Source of the DNA: an uncultured Kiritimatiellota bacterium | GTDB lineage: Bacteria > Verrucomicrobiota > Kiritimatiellia > RFP12 > DVOR01 | Assembly (NCBI GenBank): GCA_944391085.1 | Contig: CALXSE010000007.1 | Span: 29,074 to 93,073, forward strand | Direction: 5' to 3' | Length of the DNA: 64,000 bases | Part shown: in pieces, positions 18,901-26,184 of the stretch | Numbering within the stretch: position 1 is the first letter of the stretch | Layout of the letters: each line of letters begins with the position of its first letter | The notes under the pieces: generated by a model | Seen by the model: the letters and a program-made list of their open reading frames with translations, nothing else | Database searches by the model: none | Told to the model about the DNA's origin: nothing | Position numbers and translations under genes: made by a program

Positions 18901-19200
18901 GGGGTCGTTTTTCGGGTCGGAGAAGTCCGCGGAGACGTAGGTTTTCACCTCGCCGTTCTCGTCCTTCACCGGGTTGCCCTTGCGGTCAAGCTGGGGCTCC
19001 AGCTTCTGCGGCGCGGCGAGGATGCGAAAGACCTGGGGCGAATAGAACTGCACGCGCACGGTGATGCCGTTTTCCGTGATGAGGTCAAAGCTCTTCGACG
19101 TGCCGCTCTGCGGGATCATCTTCAGGATCTTGCCCGGCGTCACGGCCATCGCCGCCCCGGCCATCGCCAGCGCCATCAAACCAAAAACTGCGTGTTTCAT
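15907..19200 (-). CDS. GH31 glycoside hydrolase with F5/8C-like and NPCBM-like domains, secreted
   Basis: 1097 residues with a signal peptide (residues 1-19). Order: GH31 N-terminal beta domain (about 40-270), catalytic barrel (280-600), C-terminal beta domains, an F5/8 type C-like module (about 850-970) and an NPCBM-like module (about 990-1090). Candidate nucleophile D391 lies in VQKIDVAW and candidate acid/base D442 in WTGDQSGSW. The text around GLWTEGALDRI and LLVNDGYGC recalls the alpha-N-acetylgalactosaminidase branch (GH31_18) more than alpha-glucosidases; that subgroup is an inference from memory. With GH84 next door it points to mucin-type or amino-sugar glycan breakdown. The promoter TATAAT lies at 19227-19232. 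Confidence 0.88.
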   Translation of the reverse strand: MKHAVFGLMALAMAGAAMAVTPGKILKMIPQSGTSKSFDLITENGITVRVQFYSPQVFRILAAPQKLEPQLDRKGNPVKDENGEVKTYVSADFSDPKNDPAKAQILIDVPEDKTRVVFADDREAGAYTFSTPLLTLAASKEDCRFTLTDRLSGRTIWAEAKPLDLDAEKGTTQTLATNADERFYGGGQQNGEFAHKGKKIAIVADGNWNEGGHPNPAPFYQTNTGYGVLRHTFATGEYDFTGETEIRTTHDENRFDAFYFVGGDFAGNLNLYTQFTGRPNFIPRWGLQLGDADAYITRDKETREPAQNEDGSFKEVTPVDAVRVAKAYREHGMPGGWLLVNDGYGCDHMQLGYVVSALADLGFHTGLWTEGALDRINWEVGQAGSRVQKIDVAWSSPAYQHALECCRTAAEGIERNADARAFVWGVQGWAGTQRYCIAWTGDQSGSWDLIRWNIPTLTGSSMSGQAYASTDVDGIFGGSNETYLRDLQWKCWTTAIYAMNGWSNMNKSPWSYPEPYRSLNRAALLHKNRIVPFVYTYMRQAWDTGAPIVRPLVYNFPEDRATWGDATKYQFMLGEEVLVAPVYTSMKLNRGWRKDIYLPEGTWYDYNDGRRIEGPATIAAYPITLETQPVFVRAGSIIPMYPEMLVLGDKPLDPITFDVYPDYFGGRCATFRLYEDDGETQAFRREDAYTTQDISVLPFSTEDFGSLQVELGAAEGNGYEGMPEARSYEFLIHCPVAPRSVFLTNPDGTAGQEILKLDGERAATAYANARQAWFYDPAEKNGLLRVKLARTPLRESRAFVVLTEPFTAIRPTAPYPVPEVTNELDRAEFTVTVNSQASDALVSAAFDGTPETMWHSYWRDDKAQPTDFPYVIDVDMNGLYPVNTVTYLPRANLGNGVIKGYKIEAARFPGHFQTVAEGEFEAFTKAEPRAIAFDTAWARYLRITFTSAQNGSHFGSAAEIEVLQDLDAAPLPDETLDIGADTLTVDGVAYEACRKDTVGSEWTLDLDGTWDKVKGHAGMESGNGNAGTVTFRIFADGQEIFSRVGMKPEDVKQLIDVPLPAGAKQLRFTLTGEAGASKDDTGVWTELRLFRAGSGQR

Positions 19201-19226
19201 ACGAACTCCCTGTAAAAAGTCGTTCC

Positions 19227-19232
19227 ATTATA
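19227..19232 (-). promoter_or_regulatory. -10 box of the GH31 gene
   Basis: TATAAT read on the minus strand, about 26 nt before the GH31 ATG, with CAGGGAGTT as the ribosome site between them. Confidence 0.6.
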
Positions 19233-19302
19233 GCACAGTGCGGGCCGTTTGGCCGCCCCGTCCAACGCCGCCGCGCCCCTGCGCACGGGGGAAGGCACTT
19301 CG

Positions 19303-20160
19303 TCAGCGCGCCTCGGGCCGGAGCTGGAGGAGCGTGCCAAGGTCGCCCTTCCCATTCAGGAGGGTCGTGGGGGCGCGGCCGTCCCAACGCTCGATGGCCC
19401 GAAGGAGGAGGTATTGGTCGCCGCCGTTTTCCTTGATGACGTCGGCCTGGAGTTTGATGGCCTTGGCCTCGGCCTCGGCCAGGAGCACCTTGGCCTCAGC
19501 CGTCGCGTTCGCCTTGGCCAGCTGCTGCTCGGCTTCGGTGCGCACGCGCTCGAGGACGTTCCTGGCCTTGAGGGCCTCCTGTTCGGCGATCATCTTCTCC
19601 TCGATGGCGTTGTTGAAGCGCGCGGAGAAGTTCAGGTCGGCGATTTGCAGCGAGTCGAGCACCACGTTGTAGCGCGTCAGCAATGCCTGGAGGCTCTGGA
19701 AGATGACCTCGCGCACCTCCTCGCGCTTCGTGATCAGCTCTTCGGCGTTGAACTTCGAGACGGCGGACTTGACCGACTCAAAGATGGCCGGGACGACGAT
19801 CCGCCGCTGGAAATCGTCGTAGCCGAACTTGCTGTAGGTCTCGACCACCTTTTCCGGGTCGTAGTGGCATTGCGTCGTCACCGAGGCGACTATCTCCTGC
19901 AAGTCTTTCGACGAGGCGTTCATGTCGCGCGTCACCACCGTTTCCGTGCGCACGTTCACCGTCTTGATCGTCTCCACGAAGGGGATCTTGCCGTAAAGCC
20001 CAGGCGTCGCCACCCGGACCGGCTTGCCGAAGCGGATGACGATGCCCCGCTCCCCGGCCTCGATTTTCCCACACGACAGGAAGGCCACCGCCCCCGCCGC
20101 GATCGCGATCCCGACGGCCACCAGCAACCGTGTTTCCTTTGGCAGTTTCATCGGTGTCAT
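19303..20160 (-). CDS. Prohibitin/SPFH-domain membrane protein
   Basis: 285 residues. There is one N-terminal membrane helix (about 12-30), then an SPFH domain beginning IEAGERGIVIRFGKP. A long charged coiled coil follows (about 165-245; EEKMIAEQEALKARN and AEAKVLLAEAEAKA), ending with LRAIERWDGRAPT, a pattern shared with bacterial prohibitins. Such proteins form large ring or cage assemblies at the inner membrane, often guarding FtsH-type proteases. Two in-frame ATGs exist; 20160 has AGAGG 4 nt upstream and is preferred over 20151. The neighbour upstream is a CxxCxG zinc-finger protein gene. Confidence 0.86.
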   Translation of the reverse strand: MTPMKLPKETRLLVAVGIAIAAGAVAFLSCGKIEAGERGIVIRFGKPVRVATPGLYGKIPFVETIKTVNVRTETVVTRDMNASSKDLQEIVASVTTQCHYDPEKVVETYSKFGYDDFQRRIVVPAIFESVKSAVSKFNAEELITKREEVREVIFQSLQALLTRYNVVLDSLQIADLNFSARFNNAIEEKMIAEQEALKARNVLERVRTEAEQQLAKANATAEAKVLLAEAEAKAIKLQADVIKENGGDQYLLLRAIERWDGRAPTTLLNGKGDLGTLLQLRPEAR

Positions 20161-20213
20161 GGTACCTCTTTCTGTTTTGCTTACGATTGGCTTTTTGGCG
20201 CTCAGGGCGCGGC

Positions 20214-20900
20214 TCAACGGCGACCGTCGCCGCCGCAGGAACGGCAGCGCTCGGTGTGGGCCGGAATGCCACGTTTGGCCTTGGCCTCGACGGTGCCGCG
20301 GCCGTCGCAGCGCGAGCAGACCTTGGCCAGGCCCGAGCCTTTGCACTTGCCGCAGGGGTGCGTGCCGGAACCGGCGCAGGCCTCGCAGGGGCGCCTTTCC
20401 CCGGAGACGAGCCGCTCCCCGGAGCCGTCGCATTTGCGGCATTCGTCCTCGCCAAGGCCCAGGCACCGCTCGCACCGTTTGGGGAACCGGGCGGCCAGGT
20501 CGGCCCGGGCCTCTGGGGAGAGCGCCGCTTCGGCCTCGGCGTCCATGAAGCCCGCGCCGACGGGGACGCGGCGTGCGGCACGGTGGTCGCGGTCATAGGC
20601 GATGAGGAGGCGCTGCTGAAGGGCATGGCGCTCGGCAAATGGCGCCCGGCGGTCGCAGCGCCCCGTGGCGCGGCACCGCCGACAAGGCATGAGGACTTTG
20701 GCCTCCTCTTCTTCCCCTCGGCTGTTCCGGATGCCGGGGCCGTATTTGGATTCGACCTTCCCGCCGCCGCCGCAGTCGGGGCAAGGCCCCTCAAGGACAC
20801 GGGGCGCGAGGGGCGGCGGGGGATAAAAGCCGGCGGGTGGCTTGGCCTCCTGGGCGAAGGCCAGCCCGGGGAGGAGTACCAGGAGGGCGAGGCGTCTCAT
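20214..20900 (-). CDS. Exported CxxCxGxG zinc-finger protein (DnaJ central-domain-like)
   Basis: 228 residues with a signal peptide (MRRLALLVLLPGLAFA). At least six CxxCxG-type motifs are present, among them CPDCGGGG near residue 40, CRRCRATG, CERCLGLG, CRKCDGSG, CEACAGSG, CGKCKGSG and CSRCDGRG. In DnaJ four such repeats bind two zincs and unfolded protein. Here there is no J domain and the protein appears to be exported, so a periplasmic chaperone-like or metal-binding role is possible. It overlaps the NtrC-type regulator by 4 nt and is probably cotranscribed with the two-component pair. Confidence 0.7.
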   Translation of the reverse strand: MRRLALLVLLPGLAFAQEAKPPAGFYPPPPLAPRVLEGPCPDCGGGGKVESKYGPGIRNSRGEEEEAKVLMPCRRCRATGRCDRRAPFAERHALQQRLLIAYDRDHRAARRVPVGAGFMDAEAEAALSPEARADLAARFPKRCERCLGLGEDECRKCDGSGERLVSGERRPCEACAGSGTHPCGKCKGSGLAKVCSRCDGRGTVEAKAKRGIPAHTERCRSCGGDGRR

Positions 20901-22246
20901 TTGGCGGTCTCCAGGCCGTAGGCCTTGATGCGGCGGTAAAGGGTGCGCAGGGGGATGCCCAGGCGCTTGGCGGCGGCGGTGCGGTTGCCGTGGGTCTCGA
21001 AGAGGGCGCGGCGGATGAGGGCGGCCTCCTCTGGCTCGGCGGGGATGGGTTGCGTCTCTGCGGCGGGGGGCGCGGCGCGGCCCTCGCGGATGTTGCCGGG
21101 GACGTCCTCGAGGGTGAGATGGTCGCTGTGCGCCAACACCATCATGCGCTCGATGGCGTTGCGCAGCTCGCGGACGTTGCCGGGCCAGGGATAGGCGGCC
21201 AGCGCGGCCATCGCGTCCGGCGCGATGCCGAGGATGCTGCGGCCGAGCTGGGGGTTGAACTCGCGCACGAAGGCGTCGCAGAGAAGGGGCAGGTCGCCCT
21301 GGCGCTCGCGCAGGGGCGGGAGGTTGATGTCCACCACGTTGAGGCGGAAGTAAAGATCCTCCCGGAACTTGCCGGCCTCGACCCAGGCGCGGAGGTCGCG
21401 GTTGGTGGCCGCCACAAGGCGGATGTCGACGGGGATGGGGGTGGCGGAGCCGACCGGCTCGACGGTGCGCGTCTCGAGCACGCGCAGGAGTTTGACCTGG
21501 GTGGCCAGGTCGATTTCCGAGATCTCGTCGAGGAAGAGGGTGCCGCCGTCGGCGATCTCGAAGCGGCCCTTGCGATCCTCGGTCGCGCCGGTGAAGGCGC
21601 CCTTGACATGGCCGAAGAGCTCGCTTTCCAGGAGCGAGGGCGCCAGGGCGGCGCAGTGGACGGCCACGAAGGGCTTGTCGGCGCGCGGGCTGAGGGCGTG
21701 AAGGGCGCGGGCGACGAGCTCCTTGCCGGTGCCGCTGGGGCCCTGGATGAGGACGGTGGCGGGGGTGGGGGCGACCTGCTCGATGCGCTCGCGCACCGCG
21801 AGCATGGCCTCCGAGGAGCCGATGATGCGGTCGATGGCGGTGCGGCCGGCGAGCTGGGCGCGGAGGCGAGCGTTCTGGCGCTCGAGGTTCTTCTGGCGCA
21901 GGGCGCGGCGGACGACGAGCTCAAGGTGGTCGAGGTTCACCGGCTTGGTGAGGAAGTCGACGGCGCCGTCGCGCATGGCCTCGACGGCGCTTTCCACCGA
22001 GCCGTAGGCCGAGAGGAGGATGACGGGGAGCCCGGGGTGCGAGGCGATGATGTCGCGCAGGAGCGAGAGCCCGTCCCGCCCGGGCATCCGCAGGTCGGTG
22101 AGGACGAGGTCCACGGCGTTGCCGGTGAGGGCGCGGAGGGCGGCCTCGGCGTCCGCGGCGGTGAGGACGGCGTGGTCGCGGCCGAGGGCAAGGGCGAGAC
22201 CCTCACGGGTGGCCTTGTCGTCGTCGACGATGAGGATTTTGCTCAT
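20897..22246 (-). CDS. NtrC-family sigma-54 response regulator
   Basis: 449 residues in three domains. The receiver (about 1-120) has DDD at 8-10 and phospho-acceptor D51 in VLTDLRMPG. The AAA+ domain has Walker A GPSGTGKE near 168, the sigma-54 contact loop GAFTGA and Walker B GGTLFLDEI. A C-terminal Fis-type HTH reads GNRTAAAKRLGIPLRTLYRR. It activates sigma-54 promoters when phosphorylated, presumably by the kinase encoded immediately upstream (4-nt overlap). I could not find a convincing -24/-12 promoter in the window, so targets are unknown. Confidence 0.93.
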   Translation of the reverse strand: MSKILIVDDDKATREGLALALGRDHAVLTAADAEAALRALTGNAVDLVLTDLRMPGRDGLSLLRDIIASHPGLPVILLSAYGSVESAVEAMRDGAVDFLTKPVNLDHLELVVRRALRQKNLERQNARLRAQLAGRTAIDRIIGSSEAMLAVRERIEQVAPTPATVLIQGPSGTGKELVARALHALSPRADKPFVAVHCAALAPSLLESELFGHVKGAFTGATEDRKGRFEIADGGTLFLDEISEIDLATQVKLLRVLETRTVEPVGSATPIPVDIRLVAATNRDLRAWVEAGKFREDLYFRLNVVDINLPPLRERQGDLPLLCDAFVREFNPQLGRSILGIAPDAMAALAAYPWPGNVRELRNAIERMMVLAHSDHLTLEDVPGNIREGRAAPPAAETQPIPAEPEEAALIRRALFETHGNRTAAAKRLGIPLRTLYRRIKAYGLETAK

Positions 22247-23424
22247 GGCGTGGCCTCCGGTGCGGCGTCTCCCTGGCCCAGGGCGCGGACGCGGCGCTCG
22301 GCGCGCGGGAGGCGGACGGTGAAACAGGTGCCCTCGCCGACGTTGCTGGCGCAGGTGATGGCGCCGCCGTGGCCCTGGACGATGCGCCTGACGATCATCA
22401 GCCCCAGGCCGTTGCCCTTTTCCTTGGTGGTCACGTAAGGGTCGAAGATGCGGCCGAGGAGCTCGGCGGGGATGCCGGCGCCGTCGTCGAGCACCGAGAC
22501 GTTCACCCAGGCGTCGTCCACCGTCACGGTCACGCCGATGCGCCCGCCGTCCGGCACGGCGTCCATGGCGTTTTTGACGAGGTTGAAGAAGACCTGCTCA
22601 AGCTGCTGGGCGTCGAGGAAGATCTCCGGCACGTCGTCCGGGACGGTGCGCGCCAGGGCGATGCCGCGGCGCTCCAGGTCTGGCGCCAGCAGGCGGAGCG
22701 TCGCGTCGATGACGTCGCGGACGTCGCCGCGCGTGAGGGTGGGTTTGGTGGGGCGGATGGCGGCGAGGAAGCGGCGGAGGATGCCGTCGAGGCGCGCCAC
22801 CTCGCGCGCGGCGACGGCGGTGAGGCCGCCGAGGGAGGCGCGGAGGGCCTCGTCCCGCACGCTGCGAAGCTCGCGCTCGAGGAGCTGGAGATGGATGGTG
22901 AGGGCGTTGAGGGGGTTGCCGATCTCGTGGGCCACGCCGGCGGCGAGGGTCTTGACGGCGGCCAGGCGCTCGTCGGCCAGGGCGTTCTCCTCGGCGGTGC
23001 GCTCGCGCGTCACGTCGCGGAGAATCAGCAGGAGCTCGGTGCGGCCCTCATAGGCCACGGGGCGCGCGTAAAAGGCCACCACGCGCCGTTCGGGATAGGC
23101 CAGCTCCACCTCGCGCGTCTCGATCCGCGCCCAGTCCTTGACCTGCTGGCGGAGGAGGCCCTCGACGCCCCAGTCGCGCAGATAACGGCCCAGCGACTTG
23201 CCGCGGCGCTCGTCGGCGTCGAAGCCGATCATGCGGGCGGCCGCGCGGTTGGCGTAAAGCAGGCGCATCCCGTCGCCCACCACCACGAGCCCCTCGTCGA
23301 TGGATTGGAAAAGCGTCTCCAGGAAACCGCGCTCGCGCGCCAGCTCGGCGATGTGCGCCTCCGCCACGGGCGCCTCAATCCGGTCGAGCCGCGAGACGAA
23401 CTTGTCGAAAAAACCCTGTCTCAT
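22243..23424 (-). CDS. PAS-domain sensor histidine kinase, soluble
   Basis: 393 residues with no membrane helix. A PAS domain (about 40-145, GFLETLFQSIDEGLVVV onward) is followed by a HisKA helix with the phospho-His in GVAHEIGNPLNAL near residue 168. The HATPase_c domain has N-box FNLVKNAMDAVP, G1 LDDGAGIP and G2 KGNGLGLMIV. It resembles NtrB-type kinases that read a cytoplasmic cue and phosphorylate the partner regulator. The start at 23424 is chosen because the longer frame contains the -10 box TATAAT (23431-23436), only 6 nt from this ATG. Confidence 0.9.
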   Translation of the reverse strand: MRQGFFDKFVSRLDRIEAPVAEAHIAELARERGFLETLFQSIDEGLVVVGDGMRLLYANRAAARMIGFDADERRGKSLGRYLRDWGVEGLLRQQVKDWARIETREVELAYPERRVVAFYARPVAYEGRTELLLILRDVTRERTAEENALADERLAAVKTLAAGVAHEIGNPLNALTIHLQLLERELRSVRDEALRASLGGLTAVAAREVARLDGILRRFLAAIRPTKPTLTRGDVRDVIDATLRLLAPDLERRGIALARTVPDDVPEIFLDAQQLEQVFFNLVKNAMDAVPDGGRIGVTVTVDDAWVNVSVLDDGAGIPAELLGRIFDPYVTTKEKGNGLGLMIVRRIVQGHGGAITCASNVGEGTCFTVRLPRAERRVRALGQGDAAPEATP

Positions 23425-23430
23425 GGCCCC

Positions 23431-23436
23431 ATTATA
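23431..23436 (-). promoter_or_regulatory. -10 box of the kinase-regulator operon, leaderless
   Basis: TATAAT on the minus strand followed by GGGGCC and then ATG. With a start about 7 nt downstream, the mRNA begins at the initiation codon. Confidence 0.6.
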
Positions 23437-23448
23437 CCGCAAATGCGC

Positions 23449-24933
23449 TCAGCGCGGGGGCAGGCGGTAGAGCGCCGCGGAAAGCCCGCCCCCCAGGGGC
23501 AACGTGGCCAGCGCCTGGACGCCCGGGCGCCGGGTGGTGACGACGACCGCGGCCTGCGCCGGCGTCTCCGCTAGCGGGATGCCCTGCCACCGGCAGACGG
23601 CCCGGAGCCGCGCCCATCCCAGGGCGTCGTAGAGCGCCGCGCCCCGGGGAACCGCCCGGGTGAGGGCATTGTGCGAGAGGTCGAGGGGAAAGACGTACGG
23701 CCGCGCCACAAGCGCCCCGCAGAGCGCCGCCGCCGCCGCGAGGGGGAGCGCCGCCCGCGCGCCGAAGCGCCGCACCACGCCCTCCGCGCCGATCCCCGCG
23801 AGGATGGCGAGGGCGAAGCCCGTGAGATGGAACCATTTGGCCGGCGCCCGGATCTGGTCAAGGACGGGCATCGCCGCCACCAGGCGGTAGAGCGGCGTGT
23901 AGCGCCCCAACGCCAGCACGAGCGCCGCCGCGGCCAGCCCCCACCAAAACCACAGGTCGCGCGCCTCGGGCTCCCGGCGGCGCAGGAAGGCGAGCAACGC
24001 CAGCGCCGTCGCCACCCAGCCGATATGGACGGTGTGCTGGCGGAGCACCTGCGTGTCCGACCCCATCCGCCCCGTGTAAGGCTTGGGGTCGAAAGGATAA
24101 GACGTGTGGCCATGGATGCCCGGCGCCAGAAGCTCCGCCAGATCCTCGGGCGGCAGCGACCACCCGGTGATGAAGTCCCACCGCACCCGGGCGTCCGCCG
24201 CTGGGGTGGGGGCCGTCTGGGTGGGGGCCGCCGCCTGTTGGAGCTGCGCCGCGCGCGTGGCGCGGGCCTCGACGAAGGTGTGCCGCAGCGCCGGCCACCC
24301 CGCCGCGCCGAAGACCGCCGCCGCCACCGCCGCGCCCAGGAGCAACCGCCGCCACGCGGGCCGCTCGGCCCACAGGAGCCATGCGCCGTAGGCCCCCACC
24401 GCGCAGACGACGAGGAACCAGATGTCCGCCTGCGACCCCAACCCGAACGCCGCGCACACCCCCAGGAGCGCCCACCACCGCAGGCGCCCCGTCCGCACCC
24501 CCCGCAGCAGCGCCCCGAAGCAGAGGCACGTCACCGCCAGCGCGTCCACCACGCCCCGATGCCCCGCGCAGAAGAGCGTGAAGAAATAGCCCACGAAGGC
24601 CGCGCAGAGCCCGCCCACCCACGCCGCCCCCCACGACGATCCCCGCCCGCGCAGCAGGAACACGGCGGCCAGGCACATCACATAGCCGTCCACCCAGAAC
24701 GTCCCCTCGTAGGCGAACTTGTAGGGCAGGAGCAACACCAGGTTCTGCACCGTCGGCAGGGCCAGGAAGCGCCGCCACTCCGCGCCGAACGGAAGCGGCT
24801 CGATGGGCGCGTCCGGCGCCACGAACACCACGTCCGCCCCCAACGTCTTCCAAAAGCAGAGCGCCACGCCCAGCGCGTAAAGCGCCGTCATCGCGCCCGC
24901 CAACAGCCACGGCCTCAGCCGCCCGCCCGTCAT
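23449..24933 (-). CDS. Polytopic membrane protein of unknown function (YfhO/GT-C-like)
   Basis: 494 residues with about eleven hydrophobic segments, an N-terminal loop bearing an acidic DAP motif (VVFVAPDAPIEPLPFG) and a C-terminal soluble tail. The plan of helices, a long periplasmic loop and PLYRLVAAMPVLDQIRAPAKW resembles YfhO-type and GT-C family membrane glycosyltransferases that use lipid-linked sugars. No definitive catalytic motif is seen. The start (MTGGRLRPW) overlaps the stop of the upstream lipoprotein gene by 4 nt, making it the last gene of a four-gene operon with three small lipoproteins. Confidence 0.6.
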   Translation of the reverse strand: MTGGRLRPWLLAGAMTALYALGVALCFWKTLGADVVFVAPDAPIEPLPFGAEWRRFLALPTVQNLVLLLPYKFAYEGTFWVDGYVMCLAAVFLLRGRGSSWGAAWVGGLCAAFVGYFFTLFCAGHRGVVDALAVTCLCFGALLRGVRTGRLRWWALLGVCAAFGLGSQADIWFLVVCAVGAYGAWLLWAERPAWRRLLLGAAVAAAVFGAAGWPALRHTFVEARATRAAQLQQAAAPTQTAPTPAADARVRWDFITGWSLPPEDLAELLAPGIHGHTSYPFDPKPYTGRMGSDTQVLRQHTVHIGWVATALALLAFLRRREPEARDLWFWWGLAAAALVLALGRYTPLYRLVAAMPVLDQIRAPAKWFHLTGFALAILAGIGAEGVVRRFGARAALPLAAAAALCGALVARPYVFPLDLSHNALTRAVPRGAALYDALGWARLRAVCRWQGIPLAETPAQAAVVVTTRRPGVQALATLPLGGGLSAALYRLPPR

Positions 24934-25310
24934 CGCGCACTCCCGAAAGGCAACACGCCCCACTTCGGCTCGCCCTCGCCCACCGGCCACGAGCCGCTCA
25001 GGCGCCCGTCCGCGCCGAAAAGCAGCCGCCGCCCCCGCACCGCCGTCGCCGTCCGCCCCAGGCGCACGAACTGGATGCCCCAGAAACTCACCGCGAAAGC
25101 CCCGCCCTCGGTCGCCGTCCCCGCCCAAACAGCCTCCGTCCCGCCCCCCGGCAAGTCGCGCACCGACGTGGGGTTGCCCAGCGCCGCCACCGCCTCGCGC
25201 AACGTCACGGGGCCCGTCGGCGCGGCCTCCTCCGCCACCGCGTAGCCCATCCGCTCGGAGATGCACCCCGCACCCGCCGCCAAGGCCAGCGCCAGTACCG
25301 CCGCCCTCAT
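24930..25310 (-). CDS. Small lipoprotein, BamE/SmpA-like (third of three)
   Basis: 126 residues with a lipoprotein signal (LALAAGAGC lipobox, mature Cys near residue 16). The mature part has VTLREAVAALGNPTSVRD, then GGTEAVWAGT and strands ending in FGADGRLSGSW. This recalls the BamE/SmpA two-helix, three-strand fold (helix with G-x-P turn, then a Y/W-rich hairpin). The start was chosen for the signal peptide; a longer frame adds only low-complexity residues. Overlaps of 4 nt on both sides couple it to its neighbours. A role in outer-membrane or cell-surface assembly is possible but unproven. Confidence 0.65.
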   Translation of the reverse strand: MRAAVLALALAAGAGCISERMGYAVAEEAAPTGPVTLREAVAALGNPTSVRDLPGGGTEAVWAGTATEGGAFAVSFWGIQFVRLGRTATAVRGRRLLFGADGRLSGSWPVGEGEPKWGVLPFGSAR

Positions 25311-25714
25311 GCGCCCTCCCCGCGGAAGTCCAGCACTTCCACCGTGTCGCCGCGCCGCCGCGTCCGGGAGATCAGGCGCACGCGCCCAGCCTCGTCGAAG
25401 CGGATGAGCAGGTCGTCCGCCGCCACCGTCCGCGACCACCGGAAGATGGGCGAGACGATGTAGCCCACCTTCAGCTCAAAGGTCTTCGTGTCCGTCGACA
25501 GCCAATGCAACGCCTCCGCCGAGACATACGCCGGCGCGTCGTCCGCCCGCCCCACCGGCGGCGGCATCCCCAGGCGCCCCGCCACCTCACGGAAGGTCGT
25601 CTGCCCCGGCACGATCCACCCCGTCTCCAGCTCCGCCACCTCCGGGTTCGTGCGGATCCGCGAGAACGAACACCCCGCGCACAGCGCCACCGCCAGCAAC
25701 CACGCCGCGCGCAT
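25307..25714 (-). CDS. Small lipoprotein, BamE/SmpA-like (second of three)
   Basis: 135 residues with a lipobox at VALCAGC (Cys near 15). After the signal comes GWIVPGQTTFREVAGRLGMPP, where the I-x-P-G-Q-T then LG-x-P pattern is the BamE/SmpA signature. A strand region (FELKVGYIVSPIF) and a charged hairpin end the protein. The IVPGQT motif recurs in the next gene upstream, so the genes are probably tandem duplicates. A 4-nt overlap joins it to the third gene, and the first gene's stop is 2 nt away. Confidence 0.66.
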   Translation of the reverse strand: MRAAWLLAVALCAGCSFSRIRTNPEVAELETGWIVPGQTTFREVAGRLGMPPPVGRADDAPAYVSAEALHWLSTDTKTFELKVGYIVSPIFRWSRTVAADDLLIRFDEAGRVRLISRTRRRGDTVEVLDFRGEGA

Positions 25715-25716
25715 CG

Positions 25717-26097
25717 TCACGCTCCGAAGGGCCAGGTCTCCCACGCCGTCTCCGGCGCCGGCGAGGCCTCCACGTGCCGCACCACCCCCGTCTCGTCCGT
25801 GAAGACGTAGACCGCCGAGAAGGCCGAGTTCGTCTTGCTCAGGGTGAAGAGGATCAGCGTGAACCCCTCCGTCTTCGCGTCGCCGTACGAAAAGGCGTAA
25901 ATCAGCCGCCCGTCGCGCAACGGGATCACCGAGGTCGGCACCCGCCCCATGATCCCCGGCAGCTCCTCGGCCCGCGTCTGCCCCGGCACGATCGCCTCGG
26001 CGCGCGCCGCCACCCCCGCGTCGTTCACCAGCGCCCGGTTCCAAATGCACCCGCCCAGCAAAGGCAGGGCGGCCGTCAACAGCAAGAGACGTTTCAT
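25717..26097 (-). CDS. Small lipoprotein, BamE/SmpA-like (first of three)
   Basis: 126 residues with a lipoprotein signal (LPLLGGC). The mature chain carries AIVPGQTRAEELPGIMG followed by GRLIYAFSYGD and a TDETGVVRHVE hairpin, consistent with a BamE-like fold. It heads an operon of three such lipoproteins and a polytopic membrane protein. The promoter TATACT (minus strand, 26104-26109) is only 6 nt from the ATG; the intervening GAAAGG could be either discriminator or ribosome site, so the mRNA is nearly leaderless. Confidence 0.66.
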   Translation of the reverse strand: MKRLLLLTAALPLLGGCIWNRALVNDAGVAARAEAIVPGQTRAEELPGIMGRVPTSVIPLRDGRLIYAFSYGDAKTEGFTLILFTLSKTNSAFSAVYVFTDETGVVRHVEASPAPETAWETWPFGA

Positions 26098-26184
26098 CCT
26101 TTCAGTATAGCAAAGGTCGCCCGTGCGGTTCCCGGGAGGGGCGCTTCCGAAAGGGGGCGAAGGGGCGCGATGCCCTTGCCCTCC

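Noticed and set aside
16153..19215. 1020-codon plus-strand frame over the GH31 gene
   Set aside because: Antisense shadow with biased composition; no domains or ribosome site.
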